A DNA stretch of 64,000 nucleotides from the NCBI GenBank assembly GCA_965213905.1, contig OZ243922.1:1-64000 (forward strand), read 5' to 3'. This DNA is from SIRX01 sp965213905. Lineage in GTDB: Bacteria > Actinomycetota > Rubrobacteria > Rubrobacterales > Rubrobacteraceae. Below the pieces are notes generated by a model that was given only the letters and a program-made list of their open reading frames with translations, did not search any database and was not told where the DNA came from. A program made the position numbers and the translations under genes. This document shows, piece after piece, positions 34,039-43,381 of the stretch (its first letter is position 1; every line of letters begins with the position of its first letter).

Positions 34039-34756
34039 AAAACAACGCAAACAGCAACAGAGCGTGGCCGGCAGTTTCGGCCACGCTTACCGGGGTATGG
34101 TCTACGCCGTCAAGACCCAACGCAACATGCGGTTCCATGTAGTCGTGGCGCTGGGAGTTATGGTGCTGAGCGTTCTGGTTGGCGTGAGCAAGCTAGAGCT
34201 CGCGGCCCTGATTATAGTAATAATGATCGTATTCGTAACAGAGATGTTCAACACCGCGATGGAGTTTGCCGTAGACCTCGTAACCACCGAGTACCATCCG
34301 CTGGCGAAGTTGGCGAAAGACGTTGCGGCGGGGGCCGTTCTGGTTTCCAGCATAGGCGCCGTGCTGGCGGGGTACCTGATACTGGCCGATAACCTGGGGC
34401 CGTTTACCCTGGAGACCGTACAGAGCATCCGTCGTTGGCCGGGGCACCTGACGCTCGTCGCCCTGATACTGGTAGTGTTGGCCGTAATCCTGGGAAAAGC
34501 GATTACACAGTCTCCAAACGCCTTCTCCGGCGGGATGCCTTCGGGACACGCGGCTGTTTCCTTTGCCGGATGGGCCGCCGTCAGCTTCATCGCCGCCGAC
34601 GGGGCTTATGGGGGGATAGTGTCCCTGATCTCGCTGCTCATGGCCCTGCTCGTGTGCCAGAGTAGGATCGAGAGCGGGGTCCACAGCTTTTATCAGATAG
34701 TAGTGGGGGCTGTGGTAGGCGTCCTCGTTACCGTCATCGTGTTCCAAGTTTTATAG
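34031..34756 (+). CDS. Fused undecaprenol kinase (DgkA-type) and PAP2 phosphatase
   Basis: 241 residues. The first ~120 residues are a DgkA-type lipid kinase: FGHAYRGMVYAVKTQRNMRFH, then EMFNTAMEFAVDLVTTEYHPLAKLAKDVAAGAV (conserved Glu/Asn and Asp residues). The last ~110 residues are a PAP2 lipid phosphatase: GGMPSGHAAVSFA with the SGH motif and the SRIESGVHSFYQ motif with catalytic His. The chain thus joins a kinase that makes undecaprenyl phosphate with a phosphatase that could dephosphorylate the pyrophosphate or monophosphate. A GTG start overlaps ybeY. Confidence 0.9.
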   Translation: MAKKQRKQQQSVAGSFGHAYRGMVYAVKTQRNMRFHVVVALGVMVLSVLVGVSKLELAALIIVIMIVFVTEMFNTAMEFAVDLVTTEYHPLAKLAKDVAAGAVLVSSIGAVLAGYLILADNLGPFTLETVQSIRRWPGHLTLVALILVVLAVILGKAITQSPNAFSGGMPSGHAAVSFAGWAAVSFIAADGAYGGIVSLISLLMALLVCQSRIESGVHSFYQIVVGAVVGVLVTVIVFQVL

Positions 34757-34782
34757 AGCTTTACAAAGTCAGAAAGGACCCA

Positions 34783-35175
34783 GTGGACCCTGCAGAAGCA
34801 ATAGAAGCCGCCAGGCTAGCCTCCCAAAACGCCTACGCGCCGTACAGCAAGTTTCGCGTTGGCGCTGCCATCTTGACCGGCCAAGGCGCTCTGTACACGG
34901 GCTGCAACGTCGAGAACGCCTCCTACGGGCTCTCGCTCTGCGCCGAGCGGAACGCGGCGGCCAACATGATCCTGCACGAACCCGACGGCCGCCGAATAAA
35001 GCTCGTGGCTGTTGTTAGCCCCGGGGCGGCCCCGTGCTTCCCGTGCGGCGCTTGTCGGCAGGTCTTAAGAGAGTTCGGCTGCGAGGAAGTAATCGTGGAA
35101 GACCAAGACAGAAACATCCGCACGTATCCTTTCGAGGAGATACTCCCAAACTCGTTCGGGCCGGAACACCTGTGA
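34783..35175 (+). CDS. cdd: Cytidine deaminase
   Basis: 130 residues, a homotetrameric-type zinc deaminase of cytidine and deoxycytidine. The active-site NVENASYGLSLCAERNA supplies the catalytic Glu and first Cys, and PCFPCGACRQVL supplies the other zinc ligands. A GTG start with AAAGGA 4 nt upstream. The stop overlaps the era start as GTGA, the usual cdd-era arrangement. Confidence 0.96.
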   Translation: MDPAEAIEAARLASQNAYAPYSKFRVGAAILTGQGALYTGCNVENASYGLSLCAERNAAANMILHEPDGRRIKLVAVVSPGAAPCFPCGACRQVLREFGCEEVIVEDQDRNIRTYPFEEILPNSFGPEHL

Positions 35176-36098
35176 ACGCGGCCGGTGTAAAAGACGGCGG
35201 ACGTCCGGAGGACTTCCGTAGTGGGTTCGTCGCGGTGGTCGGACGTCCGAACGTCGGAAAGTCCACGCTGGTCAACAGGCTGGTGGGCCAGAAAGTGTCG
35301 ATCACCTCGCCGCGCCCGCAGACTACCCGCAGTCCCATTCGCGGCGTCCGAAACGGTGACGGCTACCAAGCCGTCTTCGTGGACACCCCGGGCTCCCAAA
35401 AGCCCCGGGACACCCTCCGCGCCCGGATGCAGCAACAGGTACTCGACAGCCTGGCCGAATCCGACGTGATCCTCTTTCTCGTAGACGCCGGGCAGGCGGC
35501 GGACGGGATCGGCCGGGGCGACCGTTACGTGGCGCGCCTCGTGGCGTCATCCGGTACGCCGGCGGTAGCCGGCATCAACAAGGTGGACATCCTCTCCAAC
35601 AGCACCGAGGCGCTACCGATGGTCGAAGAGATCTCCGGCCTGGGTGACTGGCGGGAGGTTTATCTACTTAGTGCGACCGAAGGACTCAACGTGAACCCGC
35701 TAATAGAAACCGTGTCCGGAATGCTGCCGCCGGGTCCGCAATACTTCCCCGAAGGTTCCGTTACAGACTATCCCGAGACCCTCATACTCGCGGAGTACAT
35801 CCGCGAGAAGGCGCTCAACGTGCTGCGGGAAGAAGTACCCCACGCGGTGGCGGTCGAGATCGAAGAGGTAGAGCGAAAAGAGAACGTAACGGTGATCTAC
35901 GCCGTACTCCATGTAGAACGCGCCACCCAGCGCATGATCGTGCTCGGCAAAGGCGGCAAGACCATAAAACTCATCGGGACCGAAGCCCGGCGCGACGTCG
36001 AGAGGTTGCTCGGGACCCGGATCTACCTCGACCTCAAGGTAAAGGTCACGCCCGGATGGAGGAGTGACACGAGGTTTCTCGAACAGCTAGGGCTATAA
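35172..36098 (+). CDS. era: Ribosome-assembly GTPase Era
   Basis: 308 residues. G1 GRPNVGKST, G3 DTPGSQ and G4 NKVD lie in the first 180 residues; a C-terminal KH domain holds IVLGKGGKTIKLIG, which binds the 3' end of 16S rRNA. The N-terminus carries about 15 extra residues before the G domain. A GTG at 35172 overlaps the cdd stop; the longer frame from 35034 lies inside cdd. Confidence 0.95.
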   Translation: MNAAGVKDGGRPEDFRSGFVAVVGRPNVGKSTLVNRLVGQKVSITSPRPQTTRSPIRGVRNGDGYQAVFVDTPGSQKPRDTLRARMQQQVLDSLAESDVILFLVDAGQAADGIGRGDRYVARLVASSGTPAVAGINKVDILSNSTEALPMVEEISGLGDWREVYLLSATEGLNVNPLIETVSGMLPPGPQYFPEGSVTDYPETLILAEYIREKALNVLREEVPHAVAVEIEEVERKENVTVIYAVLHVERATQRMIVLGKGGKTIKLIGTEARRDVERLLGTRIYLDLKVKVTPGWRSDTRFLEQLGL

Positions 36099-36099
36099 T
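36094..36099 (+). promoter_or_regulatory. Possible -10 element before deoC
   Basis: TATAAT overlaps the era stop codon, 40 nt before the deoC GTG. No convincing -35 is seen. A GGGAGG Shine-Dalgarno is present 7 nt before deoC, so any transcript would be leadered. Confidence 0.3.
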
Positions 36100-36139
36100 A
36101 CAGGTTGCAGGTTTTTGAACGTCTTCGGGAGGTAGCGCG

Positions 36140-36847
36140 GTGGGCATAAGGGTGCGGGAGTTTGCAAAAATGGTAGACCACACCCTTTTGAAGCCGAACA
36201 TTCAGGAGCAAGACGTGGTGAGCCTGTGCGAGGAGGCGGCCCAATATCATTTCGCGGCGGTGTGCGTACCGCCCTGCTACGTCCGGCGCTGCGCCAAAGA
36301 ATTGCGCGGCGTAGACGTCAAAGTCGCGACCGTGATCTCGTTTCCTTTCGGGGCCGATACCACGGCGGCGAAAGCCGCGGCCATCCGGGATGCTATATCC
36401 GGGGGGGCTTCGGAACTCGACGTGGTCATGAACATAACCAAGTTTCTCTCGGGGGATTTTAACTACGCGGCGAACGAGCTGAACACGTTAAACCAGGAGA
36501 TTGGGGTGGTCGCCATGAACAACGGCCTGACGGACGTGGTGATGAAGGTGATAATCGAAACGTCTTACCTGACGGACAAGATGAAGCAGCTGGCGACCCG
36601 CATCGTGGCCTCCAGCGGGGCTGACTTTGTAAAGACTTCGACCGGGTTCGCCCCGTCGGGCGCGACGGTAGAGGACGTTGCCCAACTCAGGGAGGAGGCC
36701 CCGGAGGGGCTGGCTATAAAAGCCTCCGGCGGCATTCGCACTCTGCAGGACGCTATCGGCCTGCTCAACGCCGGGGCTTCCCGGTTGGGCATGAGCAGCG
36801 GCGTTGAGGTAATGAAAGAGGCTGAGGGTGGCGGCCTACAAGAGTAA
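36140..36847 (+). CDS. deoC: Deoxyribose-phosphate aldolase
   Basis: 235 residues, class I aldolase splitting 2-deoxyribose-5-phosphate into glyceraldehyde-3-phosphate and acetaldehyde. The Schiff-base lysine is K165 in DFVKTSTGF. A second lysine in IKASGGIRT and the N-terminal MVDHTLLKP are typical. A GTG start with GGGAGG. It overlaps recO by 20 nt; together with cdd nearby it fits deoxynucleoside salvage. Confidence 0.95.
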   Translation: MGIRVREFAKMVDHTLLKPNIQEQDVVSLCEEAAQYHFAAVCVPPCYVRRCAKELRGVDVKVATVISFPFGADTTAAKAAAIRDAISGGASELDVVMNITKFLSGDFNYAANELNTLNQEIGVVAMNNGLTDVVMKVIIETSYLTDKMKQLATRIVASSGADFVKTSTGFAPSGATVEDVAQLREEAPEGLAIKASGGIRTLQDAIGLLNAGASRLGMSSGVEVMKEAEGGGLQE

Positions 36848-37577
36848 AGGAATTGTTCTCCGTTCCATCCGTTACGGAGAAGCCGACAGGATCCTGGACC
36901 TCTACACCCAGGATGCCGGCCTCGTTTCTACGATAGCGAAAGGCATCCGGCGTACCAGATCCCGCTTCGGAGGCCGGCTGGAACCGCTCTCTTGCATAGA
37001 CTTTATGGCTTACAGGGGGCGTACCCTGGACACCGTAACCCAGGTAGAGGTGCTAAAGAGTTTTCACGGGGTCCGTGAAGACCTGGACCGTTTCGAGGCC
37101 GCCGGCAGGATGGTCGCGACGGTTCGGGCCCTTTCAGGCGGAGACGACGCCGACCGCCGGGTCTTCAACGTACTCTATCGCGGCCTGGAGGCGTTGGAAG
37201 AACGTGGATCCGGCTACGAAGCCCTCGAAGCGGCGTTCTCCTTGAAGCTGTCTATGCTGGCCGGGTACGAACCCCAGCTCGACTCGTGCATGGCCTGCGA
37301 GAGGGACGCCGCCGTGGCGGAGGGTGGTCACCTCTACTTTGCCCCGGCTTTAGGTGGCGTGCTCTGCGCGGAATGCCGCCCGGCGTCCGGGGAGGCGTTC
37401 GCGCTGCCGCCGGGCGCGGTAGAAAGCTTGAAGCTTTTGATCTCCCGCTCCATGCGTGAGGCGGACGTGGAGGATCGGTTGAAAGAAAGTGTGCAACGGG
37501 TCGTAAGGGCCCACGTTTTTGCCCACGCCCCGGGAAACACCACCCTCGGACCCCCCAGAGTCCGGCGGCCGGCGTGA
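36828..37577 (+). CDS. recO: DNA repair protein RecO
   Basis: 249 residues. The N-terminal OB fold (AYKSKGIVLRSIRYGEADRILDLYT, two adjoining halves) binds single-stranded DNA, and a C-terminal region holds the zinc pair CMACERD and CAEC. RecO loads RecA with RecR. A GTG start lies inside the deoC end. The era-recO neighbourhood is conserved. Its stop overlaps dgt as GTGA. Confidence 0.93.
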   Translation: MAAYKSKGIVLRSIRYGEADRILDLYTQDAGLVSTIAKGIRRTRSRFGGRLEPLSCIDFMAYRGRTLDTVTQVEVLKSFHGVREDLDRFEAAGRMVATVRALSGGDDADRRVFNVLYRGLEALEERGSGYEALEAAFSLKLSMLAGYEPQLDSCMACERDAAVAEGGHLYFAPALGGVLCAECRPASGEAFALPPGAVESLKLLISRSMREADVEDRLKESVQRVVRAHVFAHAPGNTTLGPPRVRRPA

Positions 37578-38533
37578 GATACGAGCGCGATGCCTGGGGT
37601 TGCGTAAAGAGCCAGGGCCGCGTAAGACCCGAGCCCCCGGACGGGGTTCGGAGCGAGTTCCAGCGCGACCGGGACCGCATAATCCACGCCAAATCCTTCC
37701 GGCGCCTCATGCACAAAACCCAGGTGTTTATCGCCCCGGACGGAGACCACTTCAGGACCCGGCTGACCCACACCCTGGAGATGATGCAAGTCTCCCGCAC
37801 CATAGCCCGGGCCCTCGAACTCAACGAAGACCTCGTAGAAGCCATATCGCTCGGCCACGATCTCGGACACACCCCCTTCGGCCACACCGGGGAAGAGGCG
37901 CTATCCTACGTTCTTTCCTCCCACGGAAAAACCTTTCTGCACAACGAACACTCTTTAAGGGTCGTAGATGTCCTGGAGAAAGAAGGCAAAGGTTTGAACC
38001 TCACCGTCGAGGTGAGAGACGGGATACTCAACCACACCGGAAAGGGTTATCCCTCGACCAGAGAAGGAGAGATAGTCCGGATCGCCGACCGCATAGCCTA
38101 CGTCAACCACGACATAGACGACGCCTTGCGGGCCGGGGCGATCCGCCACGAAGACCTGCCCGAGGAGCCCCTCGAACTACTCGGACACCAGATGAGCCAC
38201 AGAATAGACACCCTGGTGAGGGATATGATCTCCACCTCGTTAGAAAAGGGACGAATATCTCTCTCGGAAGAGATCTACGCAGCTCTTATGCAACTGAGGG
38301 CCTGGCTCTTCGAAAACGTATACCGCAACCCGAATTCGAGGCAAAACGAGCGTGCCGGGCAAGTAGTAGCCGCGCTCTTCGACTACTACCTGGAGCACCC
38401 GGAAGAGCGCAACACCAGCGACCCCGATCCGGTAGTCGAGACCGCGGACTTCGTTGCCGGTATGACCGACCGGTATGCCCTGACGACCTACAAGCGTATC
38501 TTTGTGCCGCAAGGCGATGCCATCTTCGACTAA
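37574..38533 (+). CDS. dgt: Deoxyguanosinetriphosphate triphosphohydrolase-like HD protein
   Basis: 319 residues, an HD-domain hydrolase. RTRLTHTLEMMQVSR provides the first His and LGHDLGHTPFGHTGEE the HD pair. RDRIIHAKSFRRLMHKTQVF is the Dgt-type N-terminal signature. It cleaves dNTPs to nucleoside and triphosphate. A GTG start overlaps recO. It ends 13 nt from the convergent ppc gene. Confidence 0.93.
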   Translation: MRYERDAWGCVKSQGRVRPEPPDGVRSEFQRDRDRIIHAKSFRRLMHKTQVFIAPDGDHFRTRLTHTLEMMQVSRTIARALELNEDLVEAISLGHDLGHTPFGHTGEEALSYVLSSHGKTFLHNEHSLRVVDVLEKEGKGLNLTVEVRDGILNHTGKGYPSTREGEIVRIADRIAYVNHDIDDALRAGAIRHEDLPEEPLELLGHQMSHRIDTLVRDMISTSLEKGRISLSEEIYAALMQLRAWLFENVYRNPNSRQNERAGQVVAALFDYYLEHPEERNTSDPDPVVETADFVAGMTDRYALTTYKRIFVPQGDAIFD

Positions 38534-38546
38534 CCAAAAACCCGGC

Positions 38547-41369
38547 CTATCCGGTATTGAGCAGGCCCGATGAGATGCCGGATACGGTACGGAGCATGGT
38601 GTTCAAGGCGGCGTCCCGCTCCTCGGACTCTTCGGGGAGGGAGCGCAAACGCCGCAGAAGGTCAACCTGGATATAAGATAGCGGGTCTACGTAAGGGTTA
38701 CGGAGCCTCACGGAACGTTGCAAGACCGGGTTGTCGTCGAGGAGGTTCTCCTTGTTGGTTATTTTGAGTATGGCTTCGACGCAGGCGCGGTGCTCGGCGG
38801 AGATGCGCCCCCACATGCGATCCTTCAGTTCTCCGTCGCCTACCAGGTCGGTGTAAGTCCCGGCTATCCGCAGGTCGCTTTTGGCGAGCGTCATTTGCAT
38901 AAAGCTCACGAGCGTTTTGAAGAACGGCCATTCTTCGTACATCTCCCTCAAGGTGTCCAGCCCGTTCGGCGTGTCCGTGTAGCTGGAAAATGCCGTCCCC
39001 GTCCCGTACCACGAGGGTAGTAAAAAGCGGTTCTGGGTCCAGGCGAATACCCAGGGGATGGCCCTCAAACCTTCCACGTCGGCGCTTTGCACCCTGCGGG
39101 CCGGGCGGCTTCCCATGTTCAGCATTGATAGTTCGTGGATAGGAGAAGCCTCCGAGAAAAATTCTACAAAGCCTTCGTCTTTATAGACCAGCGATCTGTA
39201 AGCGCCCCACGCCTTGTTCGAGAGTTCCTCCATAACGTCCACCCACCGGGTACTGAGCTTCTGATCTGGTTCTCTGCCCGTCGCTTCTAATACTGCCGCC
39301 AGAACGGTGTTCAGGTTGCGTCGCGCCAAACCCCGCATACTGTACTTGAAAGAGATCACCTCTCCCTGCTCCGTAATGCGGATTTTGCCGTCCAGGGTAC
39401 CGGCGGGCTGGGCCATTATCGCGTCGTAGCTCGGACCGCCCCCGCGACCGGCGCTACCGCCGCGGCCGTGAAATAGCCTGAGTTCTACACCGTGTTCCCG
39501 GGAGATCCTTGCTAGAAGCCTCTGCGCTTTGTATAAGGTCCAGTTGCTCGTTACGTAACCGGCGTCCTTGCCCGAGTCACTGTAACCGAGCATTATCTCC
39601 TGCAGGTTTCCGGCCCGGGACAGGGAGGATTTGTAGAAGGGATCTTTTAGCAGCCTTTCCAGAACGTCCGGGGCGTGGTTGAGGTCGGCTATGGTCTCGA
39701 AAAGAGGAGTCACCTTTAGGTAGTTGGCCGTGCAGCGGCCGTGCTCATCCGTTTCCAGCAACCCCACCCTGCGGGCCAGAAGTTGCACCGAGAGCAGGTC
39801 GCTCGCTTCGTGCGCCATGCTCAGGATGAAGGTCTCGACCGGAGGCTCGGAGAAGTCGTCTTTTGCTTTTTTGATCCGCCCGAAAGTTTCTAGTACCTCC
39901 CGGGTCTTTTCGGAGAGGTTTTCCGGTTGCGGCAGGTCCAAAGACGGCGCCGTTAGCAAACCTCTGAGGACTTCGGCGCGGTCTTGCTCGTCCATGCCCA
40001 GTAAGTCTGCGCCGGTCGCGGCGGATATTAACTCCGCCACCGCACTCACGGTCACCGTACTTTCTTGCCGAACGTCGATCTTCGCCAGGTGGAAACCGAA
40101 TACCTCAGCCTGCCGGATGCAGTCTCGCAAGTCTTCGTCGGCTACCCGGTGGCCGCCGTGTCGTGTCAGGCTATCTTTCAGTAAAGAGAGGTCTGCGATG
40201 TACTCCGAAACTCCCGGGTACGCGGCGGGGGATTCCTTATCTTCGAGGGTGAGCCGAAGCCGTTCGAGAATTAGAATTAACTTCCGGCGATAGATTTCGT
40301 CCGGGTCTACCCCGTTCTGGTGTTCGATGTTCTCGCGCACCAGTTCTTCGTCGGACCGGATAGAGTCCAGAAGCTCTTGAGACGCCTCGACAAGCCTCAC
40401 TGACTGGCTCAAATGGTCCGCCAGGTGGCAGACCGAGTCCATGTGGCGTTTCAAGATCAAACGCCGGTGCAGCTCCAGGGCCGTGCTCAGGGTCTCCGCC
40501 TTGACGAAGGGGTTGCCGTCCTGGTCTCCACCGACCCAGGAGCCGAAAGATAAAACCGTCCCCAGACGCGGGGTGTTTTCGGGAAACTGTTTCGCCAACT
40601 CGTCTTCGAACTCGCGATACACGTCCAACGTTGAAGATACCAGCGGGTTTTCGAAGAAAAGCAGGGTTCGTTGGATCTCCTGCGCGACCTCCGGCTTTCG
40701 GGTCCTCAACTCGTCCGTTTGCCACAGCAGCGTGATCTCCTCGGCTAGTTTTTCTTCTAGTCGCTGGCGTTCTCTCCAGGTTAAAACTCTCGTCTCTAGC
40801 GCCTCCAGCATCTCTCCCAATTTAGTGTGTTTATGCCGGACGCTCCTGCGCAGGGCCTCCGTCGGGTGGGCGGTCAAGACCAGGCTAATCTCCAGGTTGT
40901 CCAGCACTTCCTGGAGGCCTCCGGAGTTCATGCCATCTTGCCGCATTCCGGAGAGGGCGCTGCCGAGCGACGCGCTTTGCGGAGGGTTGTCCGGTGAAGA
41001 TTCGTACTGGCGGCGCCTCCGTACCCGGTGGTGGCGCTCGGCGATGTTGACGAGTTGAAAGTACACGGAGAACGCCCGTACGATCTTCTCCAGTTCCCCG
41101 GCGTCCGTCCGGCTTATACGAAGCCGGAGCTCTTTGTCCAGGGCGGGGTCGTAGTCAAAACGCAACCTCTTGCAGAGCAGCCTGATGTCTTCTTCGGCCT
41201 CGAAGAAGCCCTTGCCCTCTTGTTCTATCAGGACCTGCCCGAGCAACCGTCCCAGAAGGTTGATGTCTCGCCGTAGAGGCTCGTCTTTCTCTTCGAACCC
41301 TACGCCGGGGGGAAGATCCGCATACTCCCCGTACCGGGCTTGTTGGAGGTTTTGCCTAGAGATATCCAT
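38547..41369 (-). CDS. ppc: Phosphoenolpyruvate carboxylase
   Basis: About 940 residues, fixes bicarbonate onto phosphoenolpyruvate to give oxaloacetate. The catalytic His lies in VLTAHPTEALRRSV, and FHGRGGSAGRGGGPS is the second signature. GSWVGGDQDGNPFV and the C-terminal NTG ending are typical. The ATG at 41369 gives a plausible N-terminus (MDISRQNLQQ); an in-frame ATG at 41450 would overlap the dnaG start. TATACT occurs about 30 nt upstream of the chosen start. It is convergent with dgt and divergent from dnaG. Confidence 0.94.
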   Translation of the reverse strand: MDISRQNLQQARYGEYADLPPGVGFEEKDEPLRRDINLLGRLLGQVLIEQEGKGFFEAEEDIRLLCKRLRFDYDPALDKELRLRISRTDAGELEKIVRAFSVYFQLVNIAERHHRVRRRRQYESSPDNPPQSASLGSALSGMRQDGMNSGGLQEVLDNLEISLVLTAHPTEALRRSVRHKHTKLGEMLEALETRVLTWRERQRLEEKLAEEITLLWQTDELRTRKPEVAQEIQRTLLFFENPLVSSTLDVYREFEDELAKQFPENTPRLGTVLSFGSWVGGDQDGNPFVKAETLSTALELHRRLILKRHMDSVCHLADHLSQSVRLVEASQELLDSIRSDEELVRENIEHQNGVDPDEIYRRKLILILERLRLTLEDKESPAAYPGVSEYIADLSLLKDSLTRHGGHRVADEDLRDCIRQAEVFGFHLAKIDVRQESTVTVSAVAELISAATGADLLGMDEQDRAEVLRGLLTAPSLDLPQPENLSEKTREVLETFGRIKKAKDDFSEPPVETFILSMAHEASDLLSVQLLARRVGLLETDEHGRCTANYLKVTPLFETIADLNHAPDVLERLLKDPFYKSSLSRAGNLQEIMLGYSDSGKDAGYVTSNWTLYKAQRLLARISREHGVELRLFHGRGGSAGRGGGPSYDAIMAQPAGTLDGKIRITEQGEVISFKYSMRGLARRNLNTVLAAVLEATGREPDQKLSTRWVDVMEELSNKAWGAYRSLVYKDEGFVEFFSEASPIHELSMLNMGSRPARRVQSADVEGLRAIPWVFAWTQNRFLLPSWYGTGTAFSSYTDTPNGLDTLREMYEEWPFFKTLVSFMQMTLAKSDLRIAGTYTDLVGDGELKDRMWGRISAEHRACVEAILKITNKENLLDDNPVLQRSVRLRNPYVDPLSYIQVDLLRRLRSLPEESEERDAALNTMLRTVSGISSGLLNTG

Positions 41370-41420
41370 GGGTTGTAGAGTACCATTACCGCTGAGTATA
41401 AAGACCGAAAACGAGGATAT

Positions 41421-41436
41421 TTGTACAGAGGTACAA
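41421..41436. promoter_or_regulatory. Perfect dyad in the ppc-dnaG divergent region
   Basis: TTGTAC-AGAG-GTACAA, two 6-bp arms with a 4-bp centre, lies 52 nt upstream of ppc and 13 nt upstream of dnaG. Its symmetry and place between divergent genes suggest a regulator binding site; the regulator is unknown. Confidence 0.45.
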
Positions 41437-41449
41437 GGAACACAGACCA

Positions 41450-43237
41450 ATGAGAGTCTCGCAGCGGAGCATTGAAGAAGTCCGGGAGGCGTCCAACATC
41501 GCCGAAGTAGCCTCTGAATTCACCGCGCTGCGCCGCCAGGGAACACGCTACTCGGGTTTGTGCCCCTACCCGGATCATTCGGAGAAAACCCCTTCTTTTA
41601 GCGTTTCTCCGGACAAAGGCTTCTATTACTGTTTCGGATGTGGCAAAGGCGGGGACGCGATAAAACTCGTGACGGACCTCAAAGACCTGCCTTTTATCGA
41701 AGCCATCACATACCTGGCCGAACGCTCCAACATAGAGCTAGAGTTTGAAGGAGCAACCGCAACCGACACCCGGGCGGCGAAAGAGAGAAACCAGCGTCGC
41801 CGGGCTATTCATCGGGCGCTCGCAGCAGCGGCAGCCTACTACCACAAGTACCTGCTCAAATCCCAATCCTCCGAAGCCGAAACAGCCCGAACGTACCTGA
41901 AAAACCGAGGTTTTCGCGATTCTACTATAGAAGAATTTCGCCTGGGTCTGGCTCCGGGACGCGGTAGCGGGAGGTTTGTGGAGATAGCCCGCGGTTTAGA
42001 CATAGGACGAAAAGTCCTGGACGCTGCCGGCTTGATCTCACCGAGGGGTGGGGAGAGGTTCTCCGGCAGGATTACCTTTCCGATCTCCGACCGGCGTGGC
42101 CGGGTCGTTGGTTTCGGGGCGCGTTCTTTGGGTGACGAGCAGCCGAAATACCTGAACTCTCCCGAGACCGAGATCTTCAACAAGCGGGATCTACTCTACG
42201 GTTTTCCGCAGGTTATGGACTCTATGAGGAAAGAACGCGCCGCCCTGGTTGTCGAGGGATACACGGACGTGCTGATGCTCTACCAGTCCGGCATGACGAA
42301 CGTGGTAGCCACCCTCGGCACCGCCGCCACGCCCGGCCACTTGAAAATACTGAGCCGCTACGTGGACAAAGTTTACGTTCTATTCGATCCTGACGCCGCC
42401 GGAAACCGGGCGGCGGAAAGGATGGTCACGACGGACTCGATGGCCTCGGTCGCCGCCGAACTGCAACTGGATCTCCGATTGCTGCAACTCACGGAAGACC
42501 CGGCAGACTGGCTCCGCGAGCACGACGCCGAAGAGTTCGACGCGCTGCTCCAGGATGCCGTTCCGGTACTGGAGTTTGCCATCCGGAACATAGCCGAAAA
42601 ACATCACGGGGCGGATGCGATGAGCCGCTCGCGTGCCGTTCCCGAGGCCAGAAAGCTCATACAGAAAATAGACGATCCTGTACTGCGCCGGGAAGCCCTG
42701 CGCCTCGCCACACAGACCCTCAACGTAGGACCCGAAGTATTCTCCCGGCCATCTGCCAGGCCTTCCAACGGCCGGGTTCCAGATACTCCGTCCCAGGCGG
42801 AGGACCCTTACGTCAGGGCCGGTAGGGAGATGCTGGCGCTCGTGCTAACTAGGCCGGATCTTCTGAAAAGACTTCTCGCGGTGGGGGTGCCGGTCGAAAA
42901 CTTATCAAAGCCCGTAACTCTGTCACCGGGAGATTTCGCCAACGAAAACCAGTCGCGGTTGTTCGAAATTCTAAGAGAAGATCCTGACAAAGATCCCGGC
43001 AACAGGGTTTCGGAGGGGAATGACGGAGCTTTTCTAGACGAGCTTGGGCTGCTCCACACGATGGGAGAAAAGCTTTATCCTTCCGAAGCTTCGGTTCGAG
43101 CAGCCTGCCTGCGGCTAAATATCCTGGGCCGTGAGCGCGACAAACGACGCGCCGAAGACTACGAAGAGAAAAGCCGGATCCAATCAGAAATCCAAACCTT
43201 GAAGGAAGCCCTCAAGTTCGCCGTCGAGCAATCTTGA
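41450..43237 (+). CDS. dnaG: DNA primase
   Basis: 595 residues. The N-terminal CHC2 zinc-binding domain uses C38, H43, C61 and C64; the C-x4-H spacing is two residues longer than the usual C-x2-H. The catalytic core follows with a TOPRIM domain (LVVEGYTDVLMLYQSG and VLFDPDAAG) at about 262-345. A C-terminal helicase-interacting region ends the protein. It makes RNA primers at the fork. The ATG has an AAGGAA element about 10 nt upstream. No rpoD follows; tRNA genes do. Confidence 0.95.
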   Translation: MRVSQRSIEEVREASNIAEVASEFTALRRQGTRYSGLCPYPDHSEKTPSFSVSPDKGFYYCFGCGKGGDAIKLVTDLKDLPFIEAITYLAERSNIELEFEGATATDTRAAKERNQRRRAIHRALAAAAAYYHKYLLKSQSSEAETARTYLKNRGFRDSTIEEFRLGLAPGRGSGRFVEIARGLDIGRKVLDAAGLISPRGGERFSGRITFPISDRRGRVVGFGARSLGDEQPKYLNSPETEIFNKRDLLYGFPQVMDSMRKERAALVVEGYTDVLMLYQSGMTNVVATLGTAATPGHLKILSRYVDKVYVLFDPDAAGNRAAERMVTTDSMASVAAELQLDLRLLQLTEDPADWLREHDAEEFDALLQDAVPVLEFAIRNIAEKHHGADAMSRSRAVPEARKLIQKIDDPVLRREALRLATQTLNVGPEVFSRPSARPSNGRVPDTPSQAEDPYVRAGREMLALVLTRPDLLKRLLAVGVPVENLSKPVTLSPGDFANENQSRLFEILREDPDKDPGNRVSEGNDGAFLDELGLLHTMGEKLYPSEASVRAACLRLNILGRERDKRRAEDYEEKSRIQSEIQTLKEALKFAVEQS

Positions 43238-43262
43238 AGCCAGACCTTTCTCACCGTATAAT
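43234..43262 (+). promoter_or_regulatory. Promoter of the tRNA-Asn / tRNA(CAT) pair
   Basis: TTGAAG (43234-43239), a 17-bp spacer and a perfect TATAAT (43257-43262). It begins at the dnaG stop codon. The predicted start is about 12 nt before tRNA-Asn. Confidence 0.8.
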
Positions 43263-43280
43263 CTTAGCCGCGCCATGCCT

Positions 43281-43353
<73 letters not shown>

Positions 43354-43381
43354 CTGTGAGGATAAGCAACGCCGTCCTCGC

